Notes: generated from the letters alone by a model not told the origin. Shown: positions 36,289 to 46,074, numbered from the stretch's first letter. The stretch: 64,000 nt of DNA from Aldersonia sp. NBC_00410 (GCF_026342035.1 NZ_JAPENM010000002.1:124001-188000), one strand, 5' to 3'. A program made the numbers and translations.

Positions 36289-38322
36289 ATGGAGTTCAGT
36301 GATGCGTTCGACGCGGGTTTCGGAGGCCGCCCCGAGGATCTGCGCGCGCGGCAGGACGACCAGCGCAACGCATTCCTGGCGCGCTTTCCGCTCGACAGCT
36401 GGCCCAGCCTGACACTGGATGACTACGCACTCAACACTCCCGATTACCGGAACAGCTACTCGTATTTTCTCGAGTGGGGAACCCCCGACCTCGGCAGCAT
36501 CGCCGGTGGTAGCGCACACAAACACGTGATCTTCCGACGCAACACGGGCGAATGGGCGTATCCGAGCGGCTATGGCAGCGCGGACGAGGCGTGGGATGCC
36601 CTGCGAGCCGGTTTCATCGAGATGTTCGACCGGGCACGAGCCGAGGACTGGACCTCGACCTCGGAAATCGACATCCTGCGGGGAGCCCGGGTCGTCCGGC
36701 TCAAGTCGTTGTTCCTCTACTTCCCCGACCACGTTTTGCCGATCTACAGCTACGACCATCTGGTTCACTTCGCGACCGAGTTCGGCCTCGACACATCAGG
36801 CGATGCGATCGACATCAACCGCCGTATCCTGCGACACCTCCGTGGAAAACCCCAATTGGCGGAGCGTGATGCACTCGAATTCATCGGTCTTCTGTACTCG
36901 TGGTCCCCTCCGCCGGGCTCGCACACTCCGAAGTACTGGAAGATCGCTCCTGGCGAGAAGGGCCGGCTGTGGGAGGAATGCCTGGCAGGCGGCTATATCT
37001 GTGTCGGCTGGGATGAAATCGGCGATCTGTCGGTCTTCGATACCGAAGACGACTTCACCGCAGCGTTCGGCGTGGCCTACGAATACAAGGGCAACAAGTC
37101 GGCCGTCTCACGCAAAGCGAAAGAGCTCTGGCGCATGGTCGAGATCAGCGAGGGCGACAAGATCGTCGCCAACCGCGGAACCTCCGAGATCCTCGGTGTC
37201 GGCACCGTCACTGCGACCGGCTATCAGTGGCGGCCCGAGCGCGCAGAGTACAAGCACACGATCAATGTCGACTGGGATACGAGCCTGGCTCACAAGCTTT
37301 CTGAGCCGGTGAAGCTCTGGGCGACAACGACGATCGCCAAGATCCCCTCGACCAAGATCGACCAGATCCTCGATCCCGACCATCACCCCGAACCTCCTCC
37401 ATTCCCCCCAGAGATCACACCCGAGGACGAGCGAAGGTACGCCGCCTGGAAGAAGGTGCTCGACCGCAAAGGGCAACTGATCTTCTACGGTCCGCCTGGC
37501 ACGGGGAAAACCCGTGCCGCCAAGGGTTTCGCGTCATGGCTTCTCGGCGCCAACACCTCCGACAATCACCTCACGGAAATCACGTTCCACGCCTCGTATG
37601 CCTACGAAGACTTCATCGAAGGTTTCCGACCCAAATCCGGCGAAACCGAACTGAAGCTCGAACTCCGCGACGGCGTTATGAAACGCATTGCGCAAGAAGC
37701 CACGAAACATGCCCCCGACCCCCACGTCATCATCATCGACGAGATCAACCGCGCCGACGTACCGCGAGTGTTCGGCGAACTGATGACGGTCGTCGAAAAA
37801 AGCCGCCGCGGACAGTCGGTCACGCTGCCAACCAGCGGTGACCGGCTTGCCATCCCTCCGAACGTCATAATCCTCGGCACGATGAACACCGCCGACCAGA
37901 GCATCCGTTCCCTCGATGCCGCACTCCGGCGTCGGTTCGGATTCATCGAACTGATGCCCATCACCGATCTATTGTCCGAGACGACTATTGACGACCTGCC
38001 CCTCGACCAGTTCCTCGCAGAACTGAACAGGAAAATCACGCACAGCGTCGGTCGGGAGCGACAGATCGGACACTCGTACTTCCTCGACCATGGAACACCC
38101 ATCGAGTCCGCTCAAACCTTCGGTGAAATCGTCCGCACCGACATCATCCCCCTACTCCAGGAGATCGCCTACGACGACTACGGGCAACTCCGCGACTACC
38201 TGGGCAGCGCCATCGTCGACGCCGCAAACTCGCGCCTGACACCGCTCGTGAATGACGACTCCCGCCTCGTCGCGGCACTGGCCGACCACTACGGACTCAA
38301 GGTTCAGTCGACAACAGAATGA
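36289..38322 (+). CDS. McrB-like AAA+ GTPase with EVE-type reader domain
   Basis: The 677-residue protein has three parts. Residues 1-210 are an unrecognised N-terminal domain rich in Tyr and Trp. Residues 215-355 are an EVE-like (PUA-superfamily) domain, starting YWKIAPGEKGRLWEECLAGG and containing YICVGWDEIGDL; such domains bind modified bases. Residues 395-677 are an McrB-type AAA+ module with GPPGTGKT (401), IIIDEINRADVPRVFGEL (about 480) and MNTADQSIRSLDAALRRRF (532). McrB hydrolyses GTP to translocate and cut DNA with McrC. The ATG at 36289 has GAGGAG upstream. The stop overlaps the mcrC start (ATGA). It likely restricts DNA carrying a particular modification. Confidence 0.9.
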   Translation: MEFSDAFDAGFGGRPEDLRARQDDQRNAFLARFPLDSWPSLTLDDYALNTPDYRNSYSYFLEWGTPDLGSIAGGSAHKHVIFRRNTGEWAYPSGYGSADEAWDALRAGFIEMFDRARAEDWTSTSEIDILRGARVVRLKSLFLYFPDHVLPIYSYDHLVHFATEFGLDTSGDAIDINRRILRHLRGKPQLAERDALEFIGLLYSWSPPPGSHTPKYWKIAPGEKGRLWEECLAGGYICVGWDEIGDLSVFDTEDDFTAAFGVAYEYKGNKSAVSRKAKELWRMVEISEGDKIVANRGTSEILGVGTVTATGYQWRPERAEYKHTINVDWDTSLAHKLSEPVKLWATTTIAKIPSTKIDQILDPDHHPEPPPFPPEITPEDERRYAAWKKVLDRKGQLIFYGPPGTGKTRAAKGFASWLLGANTSDNHLTEITFHASYAYEDFIEGFRPKSGETELKLELRDGVMKRIAQEATKHAPDPHVIIIDEINRADVPRVFGELMTVVEKSRRGQSVTLPTSGDRLAIPPNVIILGTMNTADQSIRSLDAALRRRFGFIELMPITDLLSETTIDDLPLDQFLAELNRKITHSVGRERQIGHSYFLDHGTPIESAQTFGEIVRTDIIPLLQEIAYDDYGQLRDYLGSAIVDAANSRLTPLVNDDSRLVAALADHYGLKVQSTTE

Positions 38323-39629
38323 TCGAACTCGCTGAACACTGCACCGAGACCTGTTCCCTGGCGCCGATATCCGTCGAGGGCCAGGAGCGCATGACAAGCG
38401 TGCTGGGAAATCGCCTGTCAGTCGGGTGGCTCTCCACCGACCGCGTACAGATTCGGTCATCATCGTGGGTGGGTAGCGTCAACCTGACTCCAGAGTTACG
38501 TGTTCGTGTCGTACCGAAACTCGCCGGCAACGACCTGGGTGTACTTACCATGCTTGCCATCACCGATGGCAGTCCACTGCAGGATCTTCCCCGCTACTTC
38601 CGGGGCCTTTCGGACAATCCCGCCGAGGACGCGATCGAACTGCTGTGCCGACTTGTGGTGACACACACCGAAGATGTCGTGGTCCGGGGGCTGATCCGCG
38701 ACTACCGCCACCATTCTGCCGACCTGCCCTTCCTTCGTGGACGGCTTGACGTCTATCGCCAGGCGACGGTATACCACGGCCAGTTCACGTCCCTGGCATG
38801 CACATTCGATGAGTTTGACCGCGACACCGTCGAGAATCATCTCCTGCTGGCGGGAGTGCGGGCCGCGCGGCGCGGCACCACCGATGCCCATATACGTCGC
38901 CGCGCAGCGGATCTGGAAGCTCAACTGGCCGTCACCGCTCCGACTATCCCGACAGTACGCAAACTCCTCACGACGCCGGTCGTCTATGGGCGCCGCAACG
39001 CCCATTACCGGGTCGCGCACACGTGGTGCCGATCACTGTTGAGACTCGGTCGGGTTGACGACACTACGCCATCGGATAGGCCCCAGATCGAGTCATTTTT
39101 GATCAATATGAACGCACTCTTCGAGCGATTCGTCGAATGGCTGATGGCCCGAGTCTTCGACGGAACTGGGTTGGACCTGCGTGCGCAACAACGAAATCCC
39201 TCGCTCATCACCGTCGATGGCTTGTCGCGCCGATCAATCGCACCTGATCTGGTCGTCCGAGATGGCAACCAGCAGGCTGCGATCGACGCGAAGTACAAAC
39301 GCTACGACGAATGGGAGATCTCCCAGTCCGATATCTACCAGCTCTTGCTCTACGCGCAGTGCTATACCGGGTGGACCGTGCTTCCCACGTCGTACCTCGT
39401 CTATCCGTTGGCGACAACGCATCCCACAACGTCGACGGTGGAACTTACCGTTCCGGCAGCTCCCACAAACCGGAAGGTGCGGATCAAGGCGATCGGAATC
39501 CCGCTGGCGAATATCGTTGCAGGGCTGCGCGTCGGCAATCTCGATCAACTCAGCGCAACGACGAACTACATGTCCTCAGCACTGCCATCGCCGCACCGGG
39601 CCCGCGTTCCTGTTATGGGGGACCCATGA
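38319..39629 (+). CDS. McrC-like restriction endonuclease subunit
   Basis: The 436-residue protein matches the McrC family (5-methylcytosine-type restriction, PF10117). The N-terminal half forms the McrB-contacting part. The C-terminal PD-(D/E)XK nuclease shows SIAPDLVVRDG (Asp about 310) and AAIDAKYKRYD (Asp 323, Lys 325), with a downstream Gln in SQSDIYQLLLYAQ. All catalytic residues are present, so it should be active. It starts inside the mcrB stop codon, so the pair is translationally coupled. It would cleave DNA when the McrB ring meets its target. Confidence 0.9.
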   Translation: MIELAEHCTETCSLAPISVEGQERMTSVLGNRLSVGWLSTDRVQIRSSSWVGSVNLTPELRVRVVPKLAGNDLGVLTMLAITDGSPLQDLPRYFRGLSDNPAEDAIELLCRLVVTHTEDVVVRGLIRDYRHHSADLPFLRGRLDVYRQATVYHGQFTSLACTFDEFDRDTVENHLLLAGVRAARRGTTDAHIRRRAADLEAQLAVTAPTIPTVRKLLTTPVVYGRRNAHYRVAHTWCRSLLRLGRVDDTTPSDRPQIESFLINMNALFERFVEWLMARVFDGTGLDLRAQQRNPSLITVDGLSRRSIAPDLVVRDGNQQAAIDAKYKRYDEWEISQSDIYQLLLYAQCYTGWTVLPTSYLVYPLATTHPTTSTVELTVPAAPTNRKVRIKAIGIPLANIVAGLRVGNLDQLSATTNYMSSALPSPHRARVPVMGDP

Positions 39630-39865
39630 ACCGTGCTCGGTGGACGCGCGGTCGGACAGATTCTGGCGCCGGAGTGATTCTCCCCGAACTCTTTCTGGCG
39701 CAGACGGAACTGATCGGTGCTCAGCGACCGCCTGCCTCGAGCGGGCAATTGGCTGAGCACCGGCACAGCCCTCACCGCGGCGTCCTCCGGCAACGTCGAT
39801 CTGCTCGGTCCCGGGACATAGTGACGATCCGTTGTCGGGACGTGATACACCGCCGATGTGACGGG

Positions 39866-40183
39866 TCACGCCTGAATTGGTCCGATGTCCCAGAGAGCAT
39901 GGCGGCCGTCAGGTTGCATCGTGTGGTCGGCGAACCGAGGACCGAGGTCCTCTGACAGGTCGAATCCAGCACGCGATGCCCTGCGCACGTACTCATCCCG
40001 GAGATCCGCGAGGAGCCGACGGCCGGTCTCGTCGAGGTGCGTGACGTGCATCGTGACGAGCACCAACCGCCCGCTGGCAAGCACGAAGCCGTCGACAATC
40101 CCCGCGTCGAGCAGGTATTCGGCCCGCCCGGCGTCAATCAACGGCATCCCCGGGTCACCGATCGCCACCCGGAACTCGGTCAC
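39866..40183 (-). CDS. Small hypothetical protein
   Basis: The 105-residue product begins MTEFRVAIGDPGMPLIDAGR and includes GRLVLVTMHVTHLDETGRRL and DEYVRRASRAGFDLSEDLGP. It is soluble, without signal or membrane segments. It lies 51 bases downstream of the next gene on the same strand, so the two may form an operon. No family was recognised. Confidence 0.45.
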   Translation of the reverse strand: MTEFRVAIGDPGMPLIDAGRAEYLLDAGIVDGFVLASGRLVLVTMHVTHLDETGRRLLADLRDEYVRRASRAGFDLSEDLGPRFADHTMQPDGRHALWDIGPIQA

Positions 40184-40234
40184 GGTGTCGACGCGGTCGG
40201 GCTTCCTGACCCACCGAACCTTCCTGTGGTCCTC

Positions 40235-40699
40235 CTACCCGGAGTTCGCAGCCGGCCGTACGTCCTCGGTAGGGACCATGAACGTGATCAAGTGCGTCCA
40301 CCCGGGCACGAACGGCTCCGGCCTGTCCCAGTCGTCTATCCGCCTGTTGTCGGAGTCGGGCCTCCCAACCCACTCGGCACCCGGATGATCGACAGAGGAC
40401 AGGTGAAAGATGAATCGGCCGCTCTGATGGAATGAGAACTTGGCCCAGTCCTTCCACGTCCGGATCGAGGCGTAGACATCGAGCTTCCCCTTGTTCGCCC
40501 ATACGCGGAAGACGCTTGAGCACTCGCCGGGTCGACCGACCGCGTACCGCAGGGCCGTCCGCTTGGTGACGGGACCGAAGCTGACGATGCGTTCAGTGGC
40601 CGGCCCCAGGGTGGCGACCGTAGCCCTGTGCCGGTCGTCGGACAGTTCGAATACGAGACCCGCCGAGACCACGCCGCTGAACACGACCCTGTCACTCAT
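40235..40699 (-). CDS. Hypothetical protein beside the mcrBC segment
   Basis: The 154-residue product starts MSDRVVFSGVVSAGLVFEL and shows alternating beta-strand sequence, RYAVGRPGECSSVFRVW, FSFHQSGRFIFHLSS and GWTHLITFMVPTED. It looks like a single globular beta-rich domain. The ATG at 40699 was chosen because upstream codons look like shadow. It may be co-transcribed with the 39866-40183 gene. It lies between mcrC and repeat R2, in opposite orientation to mcrBC. No family was recognised. Confidence 0.5.
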   Translation of the reverse strand: MSDRVVFSGVVSAGLVFELSDDRHRATVATLGPATERIVSFGPVTKRTALRYAVGRPGECSSVFRVWANKGKLDVYASIRTWKDWAKFSFHQSGRFIFHLSSVDHPGAEWVGRPDSDNRRIDDWDRPEPFVPGWTHLITFMVPTEDVRPAANSG

Positions 40700-41029
40700 G
40701 GATCCAACGTACCTATGCGTGCCGGTGACGATCGCGCTGCTCAGGGTCGAACCAGCAGTCAAGGCCTCGGCGCGACAATCACGACGACCGACTTGGTCGT
40801 GGACGGCAACACGGCCGCACGAAGGGCGCGTCTGGACGGTCGGCTTGGCCGTGTACAGGTTGACGGCCATCAGGTCAGCGCCCGAGCGCGTCGTCGGGCG
40901 TGTAGCAGCTCGTGATCTCGAGCTCGCCGTCGGCGATGCCTCCACGGACTGGGGGGAGGCCACTTCGACGTGCACCGCTTTTGTTGTGGCGGTGCAGGTC
41001 GAGCAACCATTCATTTCATCACGGCCCGA

Positions 41030-41795
41030 CGGTGTATCTCACGAGCGGAAGGTCACACGCGCCGACGCACCGTACCGGTGCGATACCGCGCCCATCGCGA
41101 ATCCCGCCCGGCGGTTCACGCCGCAGTCGACGCGGGCGATCGGATCGCTCCCTACACACCGCCGGCCCGATCCGAACCCGCGAATCCTACTGAACAGCAA
41201 TATCTTTCATTCGGCTGAGACCGACCCAGGTTCGATACACGATGACCACGACGACTCCCCGACCCACCCCCATCCCCAGCCGGCCGTTCCCACCGCCGAT
41301 GCACACGACGACCACGATCGAGGAAGACTCGAGAGGAGGATCTGACCGGATCTGGCCGGATAGAGACCACTATCGTTGCGACAATTCTGGAAATGAGCTT
41401 GGTTACAACGCTCTGACCTGCGACTTTGTGGTGGTCCCGGCTGGGATCGAACCAGCGGCCTTTCGCGTGTGAAATGGACACAACCCCAGGTGATTTCGGA
41501 ACTACCAGGTCAGACCGGACTCACCTCCCCCAACTGGACCAGTCCAACCGACCCGTTGGCCAGATACCGGCCACATGGACACTCGACCAACACCGTCCTC
41601 GGGTGACACCTAGTGCCGCGGCACCGCGTGCCACGCCCGAACCAGGCCCGCCTCGTGATGATCGAGAGTCGAGCACGTCCCCTTGGCCGGGGCCGCATCG
41701 CCGCGGGCTTTCGCGTTCCGCACCGCCTCACCTCTCCGCTACGTTTCGGCGGCGTCGGGATATTCTTGGGACACTGCGTTCCCCTCCCCGCGACG
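41030..41795 (+). repeat. Large direct repeat, copy R2
   Basis: This is the second copy of the 0.8-0.9 kb repeat described at 28950-29800. It keeps the same landmarks in the same order, including TTGGTTACAACGCTCTGACC before the tRNA fragment, and shares with R1 a distal block ending CGGCGGCGTCG. It is the most diverged copy in the tRNA part. It separates the helicase/McrBC interval from the following accessory interval. Confidence 0.75.
41429..41479 (-). other. tRNA-Val(CAC)-like 3' part in repeat R2
   Basis: This has the same extent as in R1 (anticodon loop through encoded CCA). Two further base changes fall in the variable loop and anticodon stem (GGCCTTTCGCG on the plus strand), which would weaken the stem. 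It is therefore a decayed att-like fragment rather than a gene. Confidence 0.65.
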
Positions 41796-42120
41796 TCATC
41801 AAAGCTGGCACCACCATTCTCCGCGGCACGCGGACGGCAACCGATGCGACACGCAACGGGCTGACGCTTGTCCCGCCCGGCGCCACCGAAGCGGTGCGGG
41901 ACCAGATGTGCGATCACACGCGTGCGGCCGCCGGGGCGGACTCGACCCCGATTCCACAGCTGTCCCGTTTCGGCTGCTCAGTGCGTCTTGCACGTTCCGG
42001 TCCGTTCCAGCCGTCATATACGTCCTCGCCTGCACCCGTGTCGCTCCCGGCCGCGACCCTCCCGAACAGGCCCACCGGCCCGCAAGCCAGTCCAGAGCCA
42101 CCGATGCTATAGCAGACCCG

Positions 42121-42264
42121 TGTGTCCAACGGTCCCATCGAGGCGATCAACGGGCGCCTCGAACACGTGCGTGGGGTGACCCTCGGCTTCCGGAACCTTC
42201 GCCACTTCACCTTGCGGTCACTGATCCACTCCGACCAACTCCAGGAATGGATAGACGCACTCTG
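42121..42264 (+). mobile_element. ISL3-family transposase C-terminal fragment
   Basis: The frame reads SNGPIEAINGRLEHVRGVTL and GFRNLRHFTLRSLIHSDQL, ending at a stop at 42262-42264. This is the conserved C-terminus of ISL3-type (IS1557-like) DDE transposases. The rest of the gene is absent. Confidence 0.75.
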
Positions 42265-42361
42265 ATTCCGGAGGACCCGAATTTGTACGGACTCGGTAGT
42301 GCGCGCGGATGTTCGCACTTAGGCTTGCCCAGGCACCGCAATGGTCAGGAGTACGTCTGTC

Positions 42362-43978
42362 ATGTCGGCGACGATCGAATACACGGATTCCCCCTTCGGG
42401 ATGGTCGCTGAGATTCGGTCACCACGCGGCCTTCGCCTGAGGGTCTCTGGAGACTTGAACACGATCGAACCCAAAAAATATGGCGATCCCCTGATGCGCC
42501 ACAACCCGGCCCTTGTCCACAACACGTGGGCCTATGCCAAACATGAGAAGCAAGCGCGGAAGTACCTGCTGAAAGAAAAGAAAGCCAGTCACCAGAAGCA
42601 AGCCGAGGTCCACGCCAAGGCCGCCAAGGGAGTGGCGTCACTCATTGATTGCCTGGTGACCGGCAGCAGGGAGGGTTGGTGTTCGGGGTGCTACACGTTC
42701 ACTGACCACCAGAAGGTCGATCAAGGTGCCGTTAGCGTTGCCACGTACATGTGCACGACGTGCGGGTCACCCACACTGAAGTGCGCTGCGCCTCGCTGCA
42801 GTCACATGGCCACGCGGGGGTTTGGTTCGATCCGCATTCCGCGGTTCTGCGCAGAACACCGCCACGAGCTACCCAGTTTCGAACGGGCGCAACGCAAGGT
42901 CGATTCATTGAACGACTACCAATCGTTGCACGTCTTCGAGAAGCGCAACCTCTCACGTGGCTCACGCCTCGCCTTGGCGGGTGCTGCTTTAGCGGGAGCG
43001 GCAGCAACCGCGGGCGTACTTGCTGCGCCCGCGGTCGGAGGCGCCATCGGAGTCCTCGCCGGCTACAGCGGTGCGGCCGCCTCGAGTTACGGGCTTGCGT
43101 TCCTAGGTGGTGGCGCTATCGCCGCCGGCGGGTTTGGAATGGTCGGCGGGACGTTTGTCGTCGCCGCGACAGGTGCGGCACTCGGTTCCGCCCTCGGTGT
43201 GAGCGTCACCAACGCCTACATCAGCGAAGACAAATCGTTCCGGATCGAACGGTTTCGACACGGCAGTGGGACGCCTGTAATCATCGCCCGCGGATTCCTA
43301 ACCCAGAGCAACCAGAACTGGAACACAGCCGTACAACTAGTTGACCGGCGCTATCCGGACTCTCCAATCTACCTGTTGCACTGGGGCAGTAAGGAACTAA
43401 CGTCGCTGGCGGCATTTGTCGCTAAGAACATCGGTGTCAAGGAGGCGGCGGGTGCCGGTGCCATGGTTGCGGCACAAGCGGGCAAGGCCGCCGCGAAGAA
43501 ATTAATGCCCCTCGCGCCGGCCCTTTTCGCCGCCGACGTTGCCAAGAACCCTTGGCACACGGCCGTTGTCCGTGCAGACCGAACTGGGGTGGCTCTGGCT
43601 GGCATTCTGGCGCACACACAATGCGACAAGTACGTTCTCGTCGGACACAGCCTCGGTGGCCGAGCAATGATCACCGCCGCGGAGACACTCGCTACGAGCA
43701 GGGTGGCACCCTCGATCGAGACTGTTCACCTATTGGGCACGGCAGAAGGAAAGAAGCAGGACTGGCGCCCATTGAGCGAGTCCGTAATCGACGCAGTACA
43801 CAACTACTACTCGACCAACGACGCGGTATTGAAGATCCTCTACGCAGTCGCCCAGGCCGGGAGCGTTGCTGTCGGTTTACGCGGGTTCACTACAGAGTTC
43901 TCCGCCATCAAAGATCACGACGTCAGCGATCGCGTCAACGGGCACTCCGAGTATTTCGAGAAGGTCAACCTGTGCTGA
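42362..43978 (+). CDS. DUF726/TMCO4-type alpha/beta hydrolase with zinc-ribbon motifs
   Basis: The 538-residue product has a soluble N-terminal region with two CxxC pairs and further Cys/His (CSGCYTF, CTTCGSPTLKC, RFCAEHRH), likely zinc ribbons. Around residues 200-290 two or three glycine/alanine-rich hydrophobic stretches could enter a membrane. The C-terminal alpha/beta-hydrolase domain of the DUF726 (TMCO4) family has IIARGFLTQSNQNWN, YLLHWGSKEL and the nucleophile elbow GHSLGG (about residue 428). The family acts on or at membranes, but the substrate is unknown. An ATG at 42341 is an alternative start. The next gene begins 64 bases downstream on the same strand. Confidence 0.75.
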   Translation: MSATIEYTDSPFGMVAEIRSPRGLRLRVSGDLNTIEPKKYGDPLMRHNPALVHNTWAYAKHEKQARKYLLKEKKASHQKQAEVHAKAAKGVASLIDCLVTGSREGWCSGCYTFTDHQKVDQGAVSVATYMCTTCGSPTLKCAAPRCSHMATRGFGSIRIPRFCAEHRHELPSFERAQRKVDSLNDYQSLHVFEKRNLSRGSRLALAGAALAGAAATAGVLAAPAVGGAIGVLAGYSGAAASSYGLAFLGGGAIAAGGFGMVGGTFVVAATGAALGSALGVSVTNAYISEDKSFRIERFRHGSGTPVIIARGFLTQSNQNWNTAVQLVDRRYPDSPIYLLHWGSKELTSLAAFVAKNIGVKEAAGAGAMVAAQAGKAAAKKLMPLAPALFAADVAKNPWHTAVVRADRTGVALAGILAHTQCDKYVLVGHSLGGRAMITAAETLATSRVAPSIETVHLLGTAEGKKQDWRPLSESVIDAVHNYYSTNDAVLKILYAVAQAGSVAVGLRGFTTEFSAIKDHDVSDRVNGHSEYFEKVNLC

Positions 43979-44042
43979 GCCGGCAGCGTAGAGATAGTCG
44001 ACAATCGATTCCGACAACCAAACTGAAAGGCTCTTCAGCGGA

Positions 44043-44636
44043 ATGGCAGACGAACAGGTTCAGCAACCATTCGACTGGCTCAAGCCGGGCGTCGAGTGCG
44101 TCGTCTTCGAAGAAGACGGGGGCGCACTCCCGGGAGTGGTGACCGGTGGGATGGTTCGGTTGCGCTGCGTCGAGTTCGTCAACGACGATCGCGTAGCTGT
44201 TTTGGACAACGGATACGAGCTCTTTCGCGATCGCCGTACCGACGATGGTTGCTACAAACTAGGCACAAAATTCTTCCGCTTCCTGGATAGTCGCCTGCTA
44301 TACCATGTCGAGCACCCGAAAGTCGTGGAGACGGTCCGTGCGAACGAGTTTGCACTGGAGGTGGAGGAAGTCCTCCGCAAAATCGAAGACTTCGGCGAGA
44401 CACTCGCGCCTTCCGAAGCTCGCAGACTATCGGCGGCGTTGCAGGCGTACGCAAAACGAGTGCAGGCAATCCCACCCGAAACGCGACGCGCGCGCCCACA
44501 GATCGCCTATGCTATCGAAACGCGGCCAGCCCACCGCTGCGAAGAGTGCGGAACTGTCAGCGTTGGCAAGGTATATAGGCACGAGGGGACCACGAGGGAC
44601 TGGGTACTCCTTCCTCGACCGCGAGATCGACACTAA
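44043..44636 (+). CDS. Unrecognised partner of the DUF726 hydrolase
   Basis: The 197-residue product starts MADEQVQQPFDWLKPGVECV and contains a small beta-barrel-like region (GMVRLRCVEFVNDDRVAVLD), a helical middle (ALEVEEVLRKIEDFGETLAP) and a CxxC pair near the end (HRCEECGTVS). The final 15 residues appear to be out of frame: another frame continues naturally through FLDREIDTNSDESATSV to about 44718, so a C-terminal frameshift is possible. It follows the DUF726 gene by 64 bases and probably shares its transcript. The family is not recognised. Confidence 0.5.
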   Translation: MADEQVQQPFDWLKPGVECVVFEEDGGALPGVVTGGMVRLRCVEFVNDDRVAVLDNGYELFRDRRTDDGCYKLGTKFFRFLDSRLLYHVEHPKVVETVRANEFALEVEEVLRKIEDFGETLAPSEARRLSAALQAYAKRVQAIPPETRRARPQIAYAIETRPAHRCEECGTVSVGKVYRHEGTTRDWVLLPRPRDRH

Positions 44637-44996
44637 CTCCGACGAGTCCGCCACTTCCGTCCATGTGCGGGTCCGAAACCTGAAGCTCACTAGTTCCGCG
44701 GCACTCAGCGACGCATAGGAATGCCCAGCCCCACGGGCAGAGCAGGCGCACAACGCTTCACTTCCCGCCCTGATTCGACGGCGTCGTGGACTCTAGCAGG
44801 CGCTTTCGAGCCCGGTCATGCCATAGTCGGCGTCGGCGATCTCGACACCCACTGCCAGAATGACCTACTGCGCGCATTGCGGCGAGATGTCGCCAACAGA
44901 AAAGGTCACAGTCGTGGTCCTGCGTGGTGACCACGAAGGCTCGATTGACTGTCGGCCCCGCAGCCTGCGAACTTTCGGCTGATCAGACCGAACGAG
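44637..44996. other. Intergenic stretch between convergent genes
   Basis: About 360 bases hold no supported gene. The first 80 bases may belong to the out-of-frame C-terminus of the preceding gene. A short rightward frame (44721-44930) has no motif. Confidence 0.35.
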
Positions 44997-45992
44997 CTAC
45001 CACTTCCCGTCGGTGACCACGTCGGGGCTGACCCCACCGATGGTGACCACCGTCTTCGGGTCGACGGGCACAAACGGATCCTCTTCGGTGCCAAGCTTTT
45101 TGCCGACGCTCTCGACCTTCGACAAGATCTTGGACGGCGCGAGGCCCTGCGCGTCAGCGTCGTAATAATCGAACCACGGCAGCCCAGCGTCTACGTACGC
45201 GTCCCGGTCGACCGGCGTCGGCGGCGCCAACTCACCAGTGATCGCAGTCCACCGCGCGGCCGAACACAAATGGACGAACACCCGCCGGGCACCGCTCTCG
45301 TCGTAGTCAGCGAGCGAGCGATCATCGGTGTACACCTCCTGCCGCATCCGCCCGCCGGCCCCCAGCCCCATGCTCGCCGAGGGCGCCGGGAGCATGCCGG
45401 CGGCCATCAGGTCCGCGCAGCACGCTTCGTCACCGACCATGTCTGTGCGCAACGCCTGCGCCGCATGCCATTCCGCAAGCGCCTGCTCGGTCAGTCCGAC
45501 GGCGCGCAGTTGCACTCCGCCATGGGCCTCCTGCCCGGTGACCTGACCTTCGACGGTGGCCCCCGAACCCAGCGGCGCGGCGACGAACTGGCGGATGAAC
45601 CCGTCACCGGCGTTGATACCCTCCAGCCAAGGCTGATCGGGCAGCGCAACGTAATTCTGCGGATCACCAACAAGGTGTTCGATCCAGGGCAAGCCGCTGA
45701 CCGCGCACACTTTGCCCACACCAACTTGCAGAGCAGTGGGTTCGGAAGCATGGAACGACAGCCACAGGGCCTCGCGCTGGTAGATCGGCAGCATGACGCC
45801 GCCACGACCCAGCCACTCGGCTGGTGCCGTGTCGGGATAATCCGAGACCCGCCGCAACGGAAACCGGCCCAGACCCGGCGGCAGCGGATGCAACCCCGTC
45901 TCGGGGATTCGCAGCGTCCGCTGAAAATTCACCGTCACCGGACCCAGCACCAGCTCGTCGCTGACGATCTCTACCGGCGTGCTCTGCACCAT
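44997..45992 (-). CDS. Conserved actinobacterial protein of unknown function
   Basis: The 331-residue product is well formed. It has TVNFQRTLRIPETGLHPLPP near the N-terminus, a tryptophan-rich stretch (EREALWLSF-like: YQREALWLSFHA), GKVCAVSG, IRQFVAAPLGSGATVEGQVT and a C-terminal segment ending VVTIGGVSPDVVTDGKW. Similar proteins occur in Streptomyces and Nocardia as conserved hypotheticals. It has no signal peptide or membrane segment. It is transcribed towards the DUF726 pair and seems monocistronic. No function can be assigned. Confidence 0.65.
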   Translation of the reverse strand: MVQSTPVEIVSDELVLGPVTVNFQRTLRIPETGLHPLPPGLGRFPLRRVSDYPDTAPAEWLGRGGVMLPIYQREALWLSFHASEPTALQVGVGKVCAVSGLPWIEHLVGDPQNYVALPDQPWLEGINAGDGFIRQFVAAPLGSGATVEGQVTGQEAHGGVQLRAVGLTEQALAEWHAAQALRTDMVGDEACCADLMAAGMLPAPSASMGLGAGGRMRQEVYTDDRSLADYDESGARRVFVHLCSAARWTAITGELAPPTPVDRDAYVDAGLPWFDYYDADAQGLAPSKILSKVESVGKKLGTEEDPFVPVDPKTVVTIGGVSPDVVTDGKW

Positions 45993-46074
45993 GAACTACC
46001 TCCATCTCGGCGTACTGCACCATGGATAGCACCAGGCACTGACACACCTAGGCATTGCGCCGCGGTCGCCTGGA

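Noticed and set aside
42362-43978. Whole window as a prophage
   Set aside because: No capsid, tail, portal, terminase or lysis gene was found; only integrase relics and island-type genes.
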